This document shows, piece by piece, positions 11,340-19,625 of a stretch of DNA of 20,118 bases; positions within the stretch are counted from its first letter, which is position 1; the number at the start of each line of letters is the position of its first letter. The notes beneath the pieces are model-generated. The model was not told the DNA's origin, did no database searches, and saw only the letters and a list, made by a program, of their open reading frames with translations. The stretch is taken from IMG/VR virus record IMGVR_UViG_3300049733_000033, positions 1 to 20,118 of that record; one strand, written 5' to 3'. Origin of the DNA: a virus. Made by a program: the position numbers and the translations under genes.

Positions 11340-11968
11340 ACTTCGGCCAGCTCAAGACGCAGATCATCGCGCTCGCGCATCGTACCGGCGACGCCGTCAC
11401 GACGGCGCAATGCCCGGCCTTCGTCGCGATGGCCGAGGGGATGCTTCGGCGCGAACTCACGGCGCTGCCGCTCTCGATCGTGCTCGACGACGATGACCGC
11501 GACGCCGAAGGCGTCTATACGCTGCCCGCCGTCGCCACGCAGGTTCGCGCGATCTACGGCACGGAGGAGAGCGGCCAGTACGCGCTCAAGCAAGTCTCGC
11601 TCGAGGAAATCAAGCGACTGAAGGCGTCGGCGACGCCTCTGAATTTCGCCGTGATCGGCGACACGATCGAGTTTCGAGGGGTGCCGTCGGAAGACGACGA
11701 ATTCACGTTGCACTACCTCGGGCATCCCGTGGCGCTCTCGGCCGACGGCGATACAAACGACCTCTTGACCAATCACGAAGCGCTGTACGTGTACGGCGCG
11801 CTCTTCTACCTCTACCAGTTCACGCAAGACGTGGAGCTCGCGCAGGGGGCGATGGATACGTTCCGCCAAGCGCTCGAGCGACTGAACGCGCAGACGGCGC
11901 GCAAGCTCGCCGGCGCGCGCATCGCAAGCACGTACGACTTTGGGCCGATCGGAAACTACGGGTACTGA
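11336..11968 (+). CDS. Head-tail adaptor protein
   Basis: A 210-residue protein of the phage adaptor/tail-tubular-A type, which sits under the portal and joins the head to the tail. Features are the N-terminal helices (FGQLKTQIIALAHRTGD, then FVAMAEGMLRRELTALPLS), a beta segment (GVYTLPAVATQVRAIYG), the FAVIGDTIEFRGVPSEDDEFTLHYLG hairpin and the acidic helix LLTNHEALYVYGALFYLYQFTQD that follows. These match the pattern of adaptors in podovirus-like genomes. ATG 11336 overlaps the upstream stop. The order of capsid, decoration, adaptor and fibre supports it. Confidence 0.75.
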   Translation: MNFGQLKTQIIALAHRTGDAVTTAQCPAFVAMAEGMLRRELTALPLSIVLDDDDRDAEGVYTLPAVATQVRAIYGTEESGQYALKQVSLEEIKRLKASATPLNFAVIGDTIEFRGVPSEDDEFTLHYLGHPVALSADGDTNDLLTNHEALYVYGALFYLYQFTQDVELAQGAMDTFRQALERLNAQTARKLAGARIASTYDFGPIGNYGY

Positions 11969-11970
11969 CA

Positions 11971-12810
11971 ATGGCGCTCGAGGCAGGCGATGGCTTTATC
12001 TCGGGGCTCGTGGCGACGAATCCGGTCAATGCTACGGATCAGGTTGCGCAGGGCGATGATCACATTCGGCTCGTCAAAACGGCGGTCAAGGGAACGTTCC
12101 CGAACCTCAACGGCGCCGTAACCTGCACGCCGGCCGAGCTCAACATCCTCGACGGGGCGACGCTTTCGACGGCCGAGCTCAACATCCTCGACGGCGTGAC
12201 GCTCACCGCGTCGCAGATCAATGACGCGGCGCGGAAGAGCGTAGTCAACACGTTCACCGAGAATCAGCAGATCAACCGCGCGAGCGCCGCTTTCGCGCTC
12301 AACGACGGCAGTATCGAGGCGCGTTGGCGTTCTAACGGATCGCTGATTCAATTCGGGAACGCGAGCAACCACACTCTTCAGGTCATCACGTTCGATACGA
12401 CTCGGCTGGAGATCAGCGGCGCCGGTAATTTCGACTTCAAGGCGGGGACGGTCACGACGACGGGATCGAGCTCGAGCGAAGTCGGCTACAACGGCACGCC
12501 GCAGAACGAGCAGAACGGCAATTACACGCTCGTTTTGGCGGATCGCGGAAAAGTGATCTACAAGGCTTCCGGCGGCGCTGGCGAAACGATCACGATCCCG
12601 GCGAATGCGTCGGTTGCTTTCCCGGTCGGGACGATCGTCCGCATCGTCAATAACGGCGGCGGCGACCTGACGATCGCGATCACGTCGGATACGCTGTCGC
12701 TCGCCGGTGCGGGTACGACAGGCTCGCGCACCCTCTCCGATCACGGCGCTGCAGTGATCGAGAAAGTCGCAAGCACCGAATGGTTTATCTCCGGCGTCGG
12801 GCTCTCATGA
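11971..12810 (+). CDS. Tail fibre protein
   Basis: A 279-residue fibre. The N-terminus (residues 1-40) may attach to the virion. Residues 50-80 hold two AELNILDG copies and a related TASQIND motif, a known element in trimeric phage fibres. After a central region comes a C-terminal beta domain: NYTLVLADRGKVIYKA, ETITIPANASVAFPVGTIVRIVNNGGG, TEWFISGVGLS, which is typical of phage fibre and tail ends. Its start lies two bases after the adaptor stop. Its stop overlaps the next gene (ATGA). It probably contributes to receptor binding along with the tailspike. Confidence 0.75.
   Translation: MALEAGDGFISGLVATNPVNATDQVAQGDDHIRLVKTAVKGTFPNLNGAVTCTPAELNILDGATLSTAELNILDGVTLTASQINDAARKSVVNTFTENQQINRASAAFALNDGSIEARWRSNGSLIQFGNASNHTLQVITFDTTRLEISGAGNFDFKAGTVTTTGSSSSEVGYNGTPQNEQNGNYTLVLADRGKVIYKASGGAGETITIPANASVAFPVGTIVRIVNNGGGDLTIAITSDTLSLAGAGTTGSRTLSDHGAAVIEKVASTEWFISGVGLS
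12132..12194 (+). repeat. 24-bp direct repeat encoding AELNILDG
   Basis: The same 24 bases occur at 12132-12155 and 12171-12194, a period of 39 bases (13 residues), in frame within the fibre gene. Each encodes AELNILDG, a motif that recurs in phage fibres. Identity at the DNA level suggests a recent duplication or recombination hot spot for fibre shuffling. Confidence 0.95.
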
Positions 12811-13217
12811 GCGGCGTGCTTGCGGCGATGGTCGGGGCGCCGACCGGCGTCGTCGATATCTCGGCCGGCGGGGCGGTTGACGACACGACTTCGGCACCAG
12901 ACAACGCGCGAGCGTGGGTCACGTTCGAAGCCGACGGCGATATCGAGAATGGCACGAGCTTCGCCGGCGAGACTGACGCCGGCGACTGGGTCACGCCAAA
13001 GGCCGTTGCTCCGGGCGCCTATGAAATCATGGCGCATCAGAACAGCGGCGATGCTGTGACGGGCACGCTCGATACGTGGCTTTCCTTCCCGCAGACCTGG
13101 AGCACGCCCGAGCAGATCGGCGCGGGATCGAAGACGGCGAATCTCACTATCTCGATTCGGGTCTACGGTGTTGTGTTGAGCTCGGGCGATTGGGACTTGT
13201 CGGCCGTTGTTCTATGA
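12807..13217 (+). CDS. Small virion-associated beta-protein
   Basis: A 136-residue protein with a Gly/Ala-rich N-terminus and a beta-rich rest: RAWVTFEADGDIENGTSF, GDWVTPKAVAPGAYEIMAHQNSG, DTWLSFPQTWS and ANLTISIRVYG. Similar small proteins with a GDW-VTP and YE segment are often encoded beside phage fibres or tail proteins, but I know no firm function. ATG 12807 overlaps the fibre stop and its own stop overlaps the next start, so it is probably made together with tail components. Confidence 0.6.
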   Translation: MSGVLAAMVGAPTGVVDISAGGAVDDTTSAPDNARAWVTFEADGDIENGTSFAGETDAGDWVTPKAVAPGAYEIMAHQNSGDAVTGTLDTWLSFPQTWSTPEQIGAGSKTANLTISIRVYGVVLSSGDWDLSAVVL

Positions 13218-14743
13218 GCTATCCGAAGAAACTGCTACGACTGCGCCCGACGCGCGGCGTTGCGGCCGATCCGCTGTCGAGCGAGGTGACGGAAGACTTC
13301 TACACGGGCGCGAGCAACGTGCATTTTCGCGACGGCTACGCCGGGCGCGTGCTTGGTTCGCGTGCGGCCTACGGGACGCTGCCGGTCGATGTGTTGCACA
13401 TGCTCAATGCACGGATCGACACGACGAACTTTTGGCTCTTCTTCGGCGACGATGCGATTCACGCGAACGAGACGAGCAACAGCGACGACGTGACGGGCGC
13501 ACCATTGACGCCGGTCTTGCAGCCTTGGCAATGGTCTAGCGGGCTCTTCAATGGGCTGCCCGTGGTGAGCAACGGGCTCGATTCGCCGCGCTACTGGGCC
13601 GGCGACGTAGGCACGCCGTTCGCCACGCTGCCCGACTGGCCGGCCTCGACGCTATGCAAGCACATAGTGCCGTTCCGCTTTCACCTCGTGGCGCTCGATA
13701 TCGACGGCCCGGCCGGGCACTTCGAAAACCAAGTCAAATGGAGCTCGGCGGCCGAGCCTGGCGCCGTGCCGCAGTTTTGGACGCCGGCGGCCGACAATGA
13801 CGCCGGCGACGCGTCGCTCGCCGAGACGCCAGGGCCGGCGCTGCTCGGCGTTCCGCTGCGCGGCTCGCTCGCGATCTACAAGCGCTCGAGCCTCTACAGC
13901 ATGGACTTCGTCGGCGGAAACGACGTGTTTGCATTCCGCCAAGTGTTTTCGAACGCAGGCGCGCTTACGCGCCGCTCCGTCGCCGAGCTCGCCGACGGCC
14001 GGCACTTCGTGGTAGGCGACGGCGATATGTACTTAACGGACCTAGTGAGCCGGCGCAGCGTCGCGCGCGATCGAATGCGCGACTTCGTTTTCAATCAACT
14101 CGATCAGGACTATTACGAAAACCTCTTCGTCACCTATCACAGGGCGAAGAACGAAGTTTGGGTGTGCTTCCCCGAGCAGGGCTCGCAATATTGCACGCTC
14201 GCGGCTGTGTACGACGTTGAGCACGATTCTTACGGCGTGCGCGTGCTACCGAATGTCACTTGCGCTGCGATCGGTATCGTCAACGACACGCAGCCTAGCG
14301 AGGCATGGCAGGACGCCTCTTACCTTTGGGCCGACGCCGCGCGGCTGTGGAATCAACCGAACTATTCGCTCGCCGTCGAGTCGATCGTAACGGGCGCGGG
14401 CACGACGGCGACGCAGCACGACACGCAAGACGCTGTCGAGCTCGCGGCATCGCTCTCGCGCTACGACCTGACTTTCGGCGAGCCCGAGCGCGTCAAGTTT
14501 GTGAAGCGGCTCCACGTTCGCGCGAAGACAGGCTTCGGCACTCTCTATGTCCGCGTCGGCGCTCGGATGACGCCGACCGACTCGATCGCATGGTCGGGCG
14601 AGGTGCAGCTCGACGAGCCCGATCAGATTGTCAACACGTTCGCGCAGGGACGCTATATCAGCGTCGAGGTGCGCAGCGAAGACGACGACGTTTGGCAACT
14701 GCCGGGCATCGATCTAGAGGCCGAGCTCCGTGGCTACTTCTAG
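13214..14743 (+). CDS. Large tail/stopper protein (putative)
   Basis: A 509-residue soluble, beta-rich protein. Near the N-terminus it has LRPTRGVAADPLSSEVTEDFYTGASNVHFRDGYAGRVLG, the pattern of phage proteins that open with a 'these are the parameters' strand and a GYA/RVLG turn. Later segments such as GSLAIYKRSSLYSMDFVGG, RRSVAELADGRHFVVGDGDMYL and NEVWVCFPEQGS look like repeated beta-propeller-like blades. Position between adaptor, fibre and tailspike suggests a short-tail nozzle or stopper (tail tubular B-like), which is inference. ATG 13214 overlaps the previous stop. Confidence 0.6.
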   Translation: MSYPKKLLRLRPTRGVAADPLSSEVTEDFYTGASNVHFRDGYAGRVLGSRAAYGTLPVDVLHMLNARIDTTNFWLFFGDDAIHANETSNSDDVTGAPLTPVLQPWQWSSGLFNGLPVVSNGLDSPRYWAGDVGTPFATLPDWPASTLCKHIVPFRFHLVALDIDGPAGHFENQVKWSSAAEPGAVPQFWTPAADNDAGDASLAETPGPALLGVPLRGSLAIYKRSSLYSMDFVGGNDVFAFRQVFSNAGALTRRSVAELADGRHFVVGDGDMYLTDLVSRRSVARDRMRDFVFNQLDQDYYENLFVTYHRAKNEVWVCFPEQGSQYCTLAAVYDVEHDSYGVRVLPNVTCAAIGIVNDTQPSEAWQDASYLWADAARLWNQPNYSLAVESIVTGAGTTATQHDTQDAVELAASLSRYDLTFGEPERVKFVKRLHVRAKTGFGTLYVRVGARMTPTDSIAWSGEVQLDEPDQIVNTFAQGRYISVEVRSEDDDVWQLPGIDLEAELRGYF

Positions 14744-16247
14744 CCGCTACGTCCCGACGAAATCGCCGTATCAATCGGACGCGGCGTTGCGTGCGTACCT
14801 CGAGCGCGAGTTTCAGTCGATCGCGCGTGCGATCGTACCGCTTCCCTCCCCGCTCGGTGTTGACGTGCGGGACTATGGCGTGGTTGGCGACGGCGTCACG
14901 GACGATACCGAGGCCATCAATGCGGCGCTTTCCGCGTCACCCTACGGCGCTACAGTGTGGCTCCCGGTGACCGCTGCGGGCTACCGCGTGGACGGCTCGA
15001 TCATCTGTGAGGGCCGCACGCTCGCCGGCATGGGCGCGGGGTCCGAGCTCGCGCTCAATTTCTTCTCGTCCGGCGGCTCGATCAACAGCGCGTCCTTGCC
15101 CGGTGGCGTCATGCTCATCGTCACGAGCTCGAGCGCGCCGCCGATCATTCTGCGCAGCAACGGCGCATGTGTCGGGCTCACGTTTTGGTATCCCGAACAG
15201 AATTGGGATATCACTTCGCTCGGTGACAGCTTCGTTACCTATCCGCCGGCCGTGCAGCTCGGTGACGCGACAGATCCAGGCCCGTCGCATCCGTGCGCGT
15301 CGCTCTGCCAATTTCTCGGCGCCACGCGGATGGTGGGCCAGTACGCCGATGACGGAACGAGCGTCAAAGGCGGCTCGATCGACGGCTGCACGGGCGTGCT
15401 CATGGGCGAGTTTTTGTACCTCGCGCGGAGCACTGATCTTATCCAAGTGTCACGGTGCCAATTCACTCCTAACGCGGTCACGGCCTACGTTGCGGACTCA
15501 TCGGTGGGGGGTGACGCGACCGTGTTCCGCACGCGGGCGGCGCTTGACTCTGCGGTGTTTCGCCTTGGTGGGATTGACGGCATCTATATCAGCGGTGTCT
15601 TTGCGTTCGGCGCCCGCTACTACGTGCACGCGGCGGCCGACATGTTCACTGGGGACACGAATGAGGGCGTCACGTTCTCTATCACGGATAGCGGGATCGA
15701 CTCCGCGCATCAGGTTTTCCGCATCGAACGGAGCCAGGTGGTATTCGGCGCGTTCGTCGCCAACTTTTGGGGCGCTCCGTTGCTGCGGCCGAATGGCGTG
15801 GCCGGAGACTCGGCAACGCAGGCGTTCTTGTATCTAGAAGCCGGTGTCCAAGAGTTACGCATCGAGCTCACGAACGTCCGAACAAGCGGCGCGGCAGTCG
15901 GCGAGTTTTCGGCGGGCTACTCGGGGGCCAGGGATCGCGACTTTATCGCAGGCGGCGCGCTGGGCTCGGCCGTCATCGTCCACGGCACGAACGGCAGCGC
16001 GAGCAACCTCAACACCGAGCTCATGGACTCCACCATGCGCGCAGTGACGAAGCTCAAGAATTGGAGCGCGAACGACGTAGAGCAGGACGACACGGAGCTC
16101 GCGGTTATCGCGACGGGATCGCTACCGGCAGCGGCAGCGGCCGAAGACGGACGGGCAGTGATCGAGGATAATGGCTCGGGCGATCGAAATTTGATCATCT
16201 ACGCCGGCGGGCAACGGTTTCGAATTGACGGCGGCTCGGCGTTCTAG
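14730..16247 (+). CDS. Tailspike with pectate-lyase-like beta-helix
   Basis: A 505-residue protein. Residues 1-35 form a short helical anchor (YLEREFQSIARAIVPLPSP). VDVRDYGVVGDGVTDDTEAI (about 44-63) is the hallmark start of pectate-lyase-3-type right-handed beta-helices used by tailspikes to bind or cut surface polysaccharide. The helix continues with irregular strand repeats to about 440. The tail (AAAAEDGRAVIEDNGSGDRNL, then RFRIDGGSAF) matches a common C-terminal virion module. GTG 14730 overlaps the upstream gene by 14 bases, with a GAGG-like site. I cannot identify catalytic residues, so it may bind or depolymerise; host capsule or O-antigen is the likely target. Confidence 0.82.
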   Translation: MATSSRYVPTKSPYQSDAALRAYLEREFQSIARAIVPLPSPLGVDVRDYGVVGDGVTDDTEAINAALSASPYGATVWLPVTAAGYRVDGSIICEGRTLAGMGAGSELALNFFSSGGSINSASLPGGVMLIVTSSSAPPIILRSNGACVGLTFWYPEQNWDITSLGDSFVTYPPAVQLGDATDPGPSHPCASLCQFLGATRMVGQYADDGTSVKGGSIDGCTGVLMGEFLYLARSTDLIQVSRCQFTPNAVTAYVADSSVGGDATVFRTRAALDSAVFRLGGIDGIYISGVFAFGARYYVHAAADMFTGDTNEGVTFSITDSGIDSAHQVFRIERSQVVFGAFVANFWGAPLLRPNGVAGDSATQAFLYLEAGVQELRIELTNVRTSGAAVGEFSAGYSGARDRDFIAGGALGSAVIVHGTNGSASNLNTELMDSTMRAVTKLKNWSANDVEQDDTELAVIATGSLPAAAAAEDGRAVIEDNGSGDRNLIIYAGGQRFRIDGGSAF

Positions 16248-16255
16248 GAGGAGCT

Positions 16256-16987
16256 ATGTTCGGGGTCGGCGGTAGTGCATCGAAGAGCTCGAGCTCGAGC
16301 TACGGCTACAGCTTCAGCGACTCGCTACAGCAAGCGCTGTCGAAGGATCGAGTCGCGTTCGAAGACGTTTTTGCGAGCCTATACGGCGGTGCAGCCGGTG
16401 CGGCGGGTAAGGCCGCCGAGCTCGCGCCGCTCTTCCAGGGGCAGGCCGCTGAGCTCTACGCCGGCGGGAATCGGTTCCTCGACACGCTCGAGGCCGAGTC
16501 GCCGTTTCTGGCTCGTCTCTCGGAGACGGGCACGGCCGACGAGCAGATCGGCGCGCTCGGCGAAGACCTCGGTACGTTCTTCCGCGAAGAGCTCAATCCG
16601 GCGATTACCTCGCAAGGCGTGGCGACGGGCACGCTCGGCGGCGGGCGCCAGGGCGTCGCGCAGGGCAAGGCCGCCAGCTCGATCGCGCGCGAGTTTCAGC
16701 GGGGCGCGACTGCGATCCGTACGGCCGACGTCAATCGCCGCGATACGCTCACGAGCATGCTGGCCGACGATACGCTCAGTCGCGCGAACGCTGGTCTCGG
16801 CGCGCTGCCGATGCTCTTCGGGCTTGCCGAAGGCGGGCTAACAGCCGGCTTAGCGCCGTACGCCGCGCTCTCTCAGATCATCGGCGGCCCGACCGTGCTC
16901 GGCGAGAGCTCGAGCTACGGCGCGTCTACTTCGCGCAGCGAAGAGCGTTCGCAGAGCAAGAGCAAGAGTTTCAGCTTCGGCTTCTAA
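16256..16987 (+). CDS. Internal virion-like protein with mirrored Ser/aromatic ends
   Basis: A 243-residue protein with low-complexity ends around a helical core. The N-terminus is SSSSSYGYSFSDS-like and the C-terminus SSSYGASTSRSEERSQSKSKSFSFGF-like. The middle is Ala/Gly-rich helix (AAGKAAELAPLFQGQAAELY, LGEDLGTFFREELNP, GGGRQGVAQGKAASSIAREF). Proteins with Ser-Lys ends and such a core are encoded in podovirus-like late modules next to large internal proteins, often thought to be ejected with the DNA; this is a pattern match, not proof. AGGAGGAG lies just before the ATG, a strong site. Confidence 0.5.
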   Translation: MFGVGGSASKSSSSSYGYSFSDSLQQALSKDRVAFEDVFASLYGGAAGAAGKAAELAPLFQGQAAELYAGGNRFLDTLEAESPFLARLSETGTADEQIGALGEDLGTFFREELNPAITSQGVATGTLGGGRQGVAQGKAASSIAREFQRGATAIRTADVNRRDTLTSMLADDTLSRANAGLGALPMLFGLAEGGLTAGLAPYAALSQIIGGPTVLGESSSYGASTSRSEERSQSKSKSFSFGF

Positions 16988-16996
16988 GGGGGCCAG

Positions 16997-18235
16997 ATGG
17001 CGACCAAGGCACGACAAGCGCTCGCGGCGAATCTCGCGACTCTGAGCCAGGCGCTCGAACTCTCGGCACCGCAGGCCGGCGGCTTCAATGTCACTGTAGG
17101 CGCGCCGACCCGTCGCGGCGTGCGCGATACGCGCGCGATGGACCCGACGGCCGGGCGAGGTGCTGACGCCGCGCATCGGCCCGTGCTGATTCGAAATATG
17201 GAGCAGACGGGAGAGGGGCGCATTCCTACGTTCCTGCGCAACGTCGCTCAATACCTCGGCGCTGCCGGTGGAATTCAGACGAAGCGCATGCGCGAAGACT
17301 ACGAGCTTCAGCAGGCCGAGGCCGGCGAGGCGTACCAGCAACAGCAATTCGACGAGCAACAGCTCGCGGGCAATGTGTTCGAGCAGATCGGCGCCGACGC
17401 GTTGCAGCTCGAGAGCTTCGGCAATGCGGCGCTCGACGATCAAGCCGCGAATCTACGCCGTGACGCTGCGGAAGCTCACTGGCAATACGAAAACTTCCGC
17501 GACCCAGAGATGCGCGCCGCCGCGCTCAAGCGTCTCCAGGACATTCAGGGGGCGGCTAATCAAGCGCTCGATAGCCATGTTCAGGCCGGAATGACCGAGG
17601 CCCGTACGTTCGCTCGGGAAGAGCTCAAAGACCTACGGCGCACGATCAGCCAGTCGCAGGCGGCGTTTTCGGAGCGCAAAGCGTCGGCCGAAGGGATCAT
17701 GGCGCGCCTAGCGTTGATCGGCACAGGCGAAATCGAAGAGAACAGCCCCGAGGGTCAAGCGATCCTGAGAGAGGCATTCGATTCGATGAAAGGCTACCAG
17801 GACGCGCTAGGCGGGCTCGTCGGCGGGGCGGGGCAAGCGCTCGGCTCAGTGCCGAACCCGTACGCAGTGGCAGCAGGCGCGGCCGTACAGGGCATTGGGA
17901 GTGTGCTCGCGGCCGAGAATGCGAAACTCAGCTACTCCGACACGCTGAAAGCCTTCCAGGCACAGCAAGACGCGCTCGACCGATTCGCCTATGGCGACGG
18001 CAAAGAGTACGCCGGCTATCTGCCGCAGCTCGCGCAAAGCCTCTCGGACCGTGAGACCTTCGCGCGCGATCGGCTCGGGATACCGATCGACGACTCATGG
18101 CGCAAGACGCAATTCGAATTTCCGCGCGCGCCGACGCTGCCCGTTCAGACGAAGCCCGACGAGACGGCGGCGACGATCGAGGAGCAGCGCAGCAACGCCT
18201 ACGCGACTCGACCGGGCTTCAGGAGAACGCGGTGA
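16997..18235 (+). CDS. Internal virion/ejection-like protein
   Basis: A 412-residue mostly helical protein, Gln/Ala/Glu-rich (YELQQAEAGEAYQQQQFDEQQ, then a long helical region to about 240). A Gly/Ala-rich segment at about 270-300 (GGLVGGAGQALGSVPNPYAVAAGAAVQGIGSVL) is hydrophobic enough to insert in or cross a membrane, a feature of ejected internal proteins. The end is Pro- and Arg-rich. GGGGG precedes the ATG. It lies directly after the Ser-rich protein gene, and the two may form one internal complex. The stop overlaps a GTG start (GTGA). No family is recognised. Confidence 0.5.
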   Translation: MATKARQALAANLATLSQALELSAPQAGGFNVTVGAPTRRGVRDTRAMDPTAGRGADAAHRPVLIRNMEQTGEGRIPTFLRNVAQYLGAAGGIQTKRMREDYELQQAEAGEAYQQQQFDEQQLAGNVFEQIGADALQLESFGNAALDDQAANLRRDAAEAHWQYENFRDPEMRAAALKRLQDIQGAANQALDSHVQAGMTEARTFAREELKDLRRTISQSQAAFSERKASAEGIMARLALIGTGEIEENSPEGQAILREAFDSMKGYQDALGGLVGGAGQALGSVPNPYAVAAGAAVQGIGSVLAAENAKLSYSDTLKAFQAQQDALDRFAYGDGKEYAGYLPQLAQSLSDRETFARDRLGIPIDDSWRKTQFEFPRAPTLPVQTKPDETAATIEEQRSNAYATRPGFRRTR

Positions 18236-18429
18236 GGAAGCCAACAATCGCCGAGAGCGCACTCAATCGACTGCTCAACCTCGCCGACGAGCTCGACGCG
18301 CCGCCCGTGCCGCCGATCGGCGCCGACATAGACGCCGCGCTCGCGGCGCCGACGCCGCCTCTGCCGGCCGATCCGGCGCTCGCAGATGCCGCCTTGCTCG
18401 AGAGCTTGGGCCTTGAACCCCCTCGCTAG
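18232..18429 (+). CDS. Small Ala/Pro-rich protein
   Basis: A 65-residue protein: a short helix (SALNRLLNLADELD), then a Pro/Ala-rich stretch (APPVPPIGADIDAAL, APTPPLPADPALADAALLESLG). GTG 18232 overlaps the previous stop and has AGGAG upstream, so it is probably translated with the internal-protein gene. The composition suggests a disordered linker or a binding partner of the preceding protein. No family is recognised. Confidence 0.5.
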   Translation: MRKPTIAESALNRLLNLADELDAPPVPPIGADIDAALAAPTPPLPADPALADAALLESLGLEPPR

Positions 18430-18970
18430 GCGTCGCGCAGCTCGACGAGCTCGAGCACAAGAGCGCGAAGGAGCCGAGCGTCGCGTATGGTCGCCGGCGG
18501 CCGGTATCGCCTACTGCGAGCGGTTGCCAGTGCGTTACCTCGAGCCTATCTGCGAGCGCATATCGCGCGTACAGGGCGACTCGTTCAACCGGCTTGTTCT
18601 CAGCATCGAGGCTCACGGGCTCGCGAATCCGCTGCTCACAGTGAGCGAGCTCCCGACGCCGAATCAATCCGACTGGCGCGAATGGCGCTATCGGTTCCTG
18701 TACACAATCGCGGCGCCTATCAAGGTAGCCGTAGGGCACAACAGATATGCGGCGTGCTTGGCGTTGGGATGGACTCACGTTCCGGTGTTACACTCCGGGC
18801 CGATTCCCGAGCTCGCGCTCGGCGAAGCGTGGCAACACGTCGAAGGGATTGAAGCGGCACAGCGTTTATGCCGCGACGGCCGGATCGGACTCGGGCCGTA
18901 TTCGCTTGTGATGGATCACTTCACGCCGCCTCTAAAGGGTGTTCCAGTCGGATTCGAGGTGCCAACATGA
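18386..18970 (+). CDS. ParB/sulfiredoxin-fold domain protein
   Basis: A 194-residue protein. After a basic N-terminus, residues 60-145 look like a ParB N-terminal (ParB/Srx) domain: SIEAHGLANPLLTV, a beta hairpin, then VAVGHNRYAACLALGWTHVPVLH, where GHNRY replaces the GERR box of chromosomal ParB. The region up to the end is unassigned. ParB-like domains bind CTP or nucleic acid or act as nucleases in phages; no ParA is nearby, so a partition role is unlikely. The start is uncertain: ATG 18386 overlaps the previous gene by 44 bases with no clear ribosome site, and TTG 18413 is an alternative. The stop overlaps the next start (ATGA). Confidence 0.6.
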   Translation: MPPCSRAWALNPLARRRAARRARAQEREGAERRVWSPAAGIAYCERLPVRYLEPICERISRVQGDSFNRLVLSIEAHGLANPLLTVSELPTPNQSDWREWRYRFLYTIAAPIKVAVGHNRYAACLALGWTHVPVLHSGPIPELALGEAWQHVEGIEAAQRLCRDGRIGLGPYSLVMDHFTPPLKGVPVGFEVPT

Positions 18971-19173
18971 CAGAGAAACTTCGCGAGCTCATTAGCTCGC
19001 TCAAAGATCAGCACGAGAAGATCAGCGCGACGCTTGCGCAGATCGCGAATCGCATCGAGCGCGACGCCGACGTGCTCACGCAGCGCGAGCGAGAGATGAT
19101 CCAGCGCGAGGAAGCGTGCGAGGCGCGCGAGCGTGCGTTGCAAGAGAGAGAGAGCAAGCTCAAGAAAAAATGA
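18967..19173 (+). CDS. Coiled-coil protein
   Basis: A 68-residue protein that is one long charged helix, with heptad-like spacing throughout (LRELISSLKDQHEKISATLAQ, then REREMIQREEACEARERALQERE) and a Lys-rich tail. It has no signal peptide. Its ATG overlaps the stop of the ParB-like gene and its stop overlaps the next ATG (both ATGA), so it is coupled on both sides. It may be a rod or an oligomerisation partner in the tail end of the late operon; function is unknown. Confidence 0.6.
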   Translation: MTEKLRELISSLKDQHEKISATLAQIANRIERDADVLTQREREMIQREEACEARERALQERESKLKKK

Positions 19174-19625
19174 TCGTCGTACTACAGCGGCTCTTCGTCG
19201 TCGATGGCGCGCAGCTCGGCATGTGGACATTCGAGGGCGATCGTGAGCCGTGGTGTTGGACGCTCGAGGATGAACCTCGCGAGCGGAAGATCCCCGGTGA
19301 AACGTGCATTCCTGCTGGCCGATACAGGCTCAAGCTTCGCAAATTCGGCGGAATGTATGAGCGCTATCGCGTGCGCTATCCGTGGAATGAACCGGGCATG
19401 CTGTGGTTGCAGGATGTGCCAGGGTTCGAAGACGTGCTCGTTCACTGCGGCAACCACAAGAACGACACGCGCGGCTGCGTGCTCGTCGGGCTCGGCGCAT
19501 TCGTGTATGGCGCGCTCTCGCAATCGATCGAGGCGTATCACGAGCTCTACAAGCGCGTCTCCGATGCGCTGCTCAAGAGTGATGGTGTTTACTTAGAGGT
19601 TAAAAACAACAATGGCTCTTTATGA
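19170..19625 (+). CDS. DUF5675 family protein
   Basis: A 151-residue protein of the DUF5675 type: VLQRLFVVDGAQLGMWTF, then CWTLEDEPRERKIPGETCIPAGRYRLKL, WLQDVPGFEDVLVHCGNHKNDTRGCVLVG. The H-x-G-N...DTRGC segment has a His and Cys pair that recalls the L,D-transpeptidase type of active site, so a wall-related role, such as lysis, is an attractive but unproven idea. ATG 19170 overlaps the coiled-coil stop. It is the nearest to a lysis-type gene in this window, where I see no conventional lysozyme, amidase or transglycosylase. Confidence 0.75.
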   Translation: MIVVLQRLFVVDGAQLGMWTFEGDREPWCWTLEDEPRERKIPGETCIPAGRYRLKLRKFGGMYERYRVRYPWNEPGMLWLQDVPGFEDVLVHCGNHKNDTRGCVLVGLGAFVYGALSQSIEAYHELYKRVSDALLKSDGVYLEVKNNNGSL

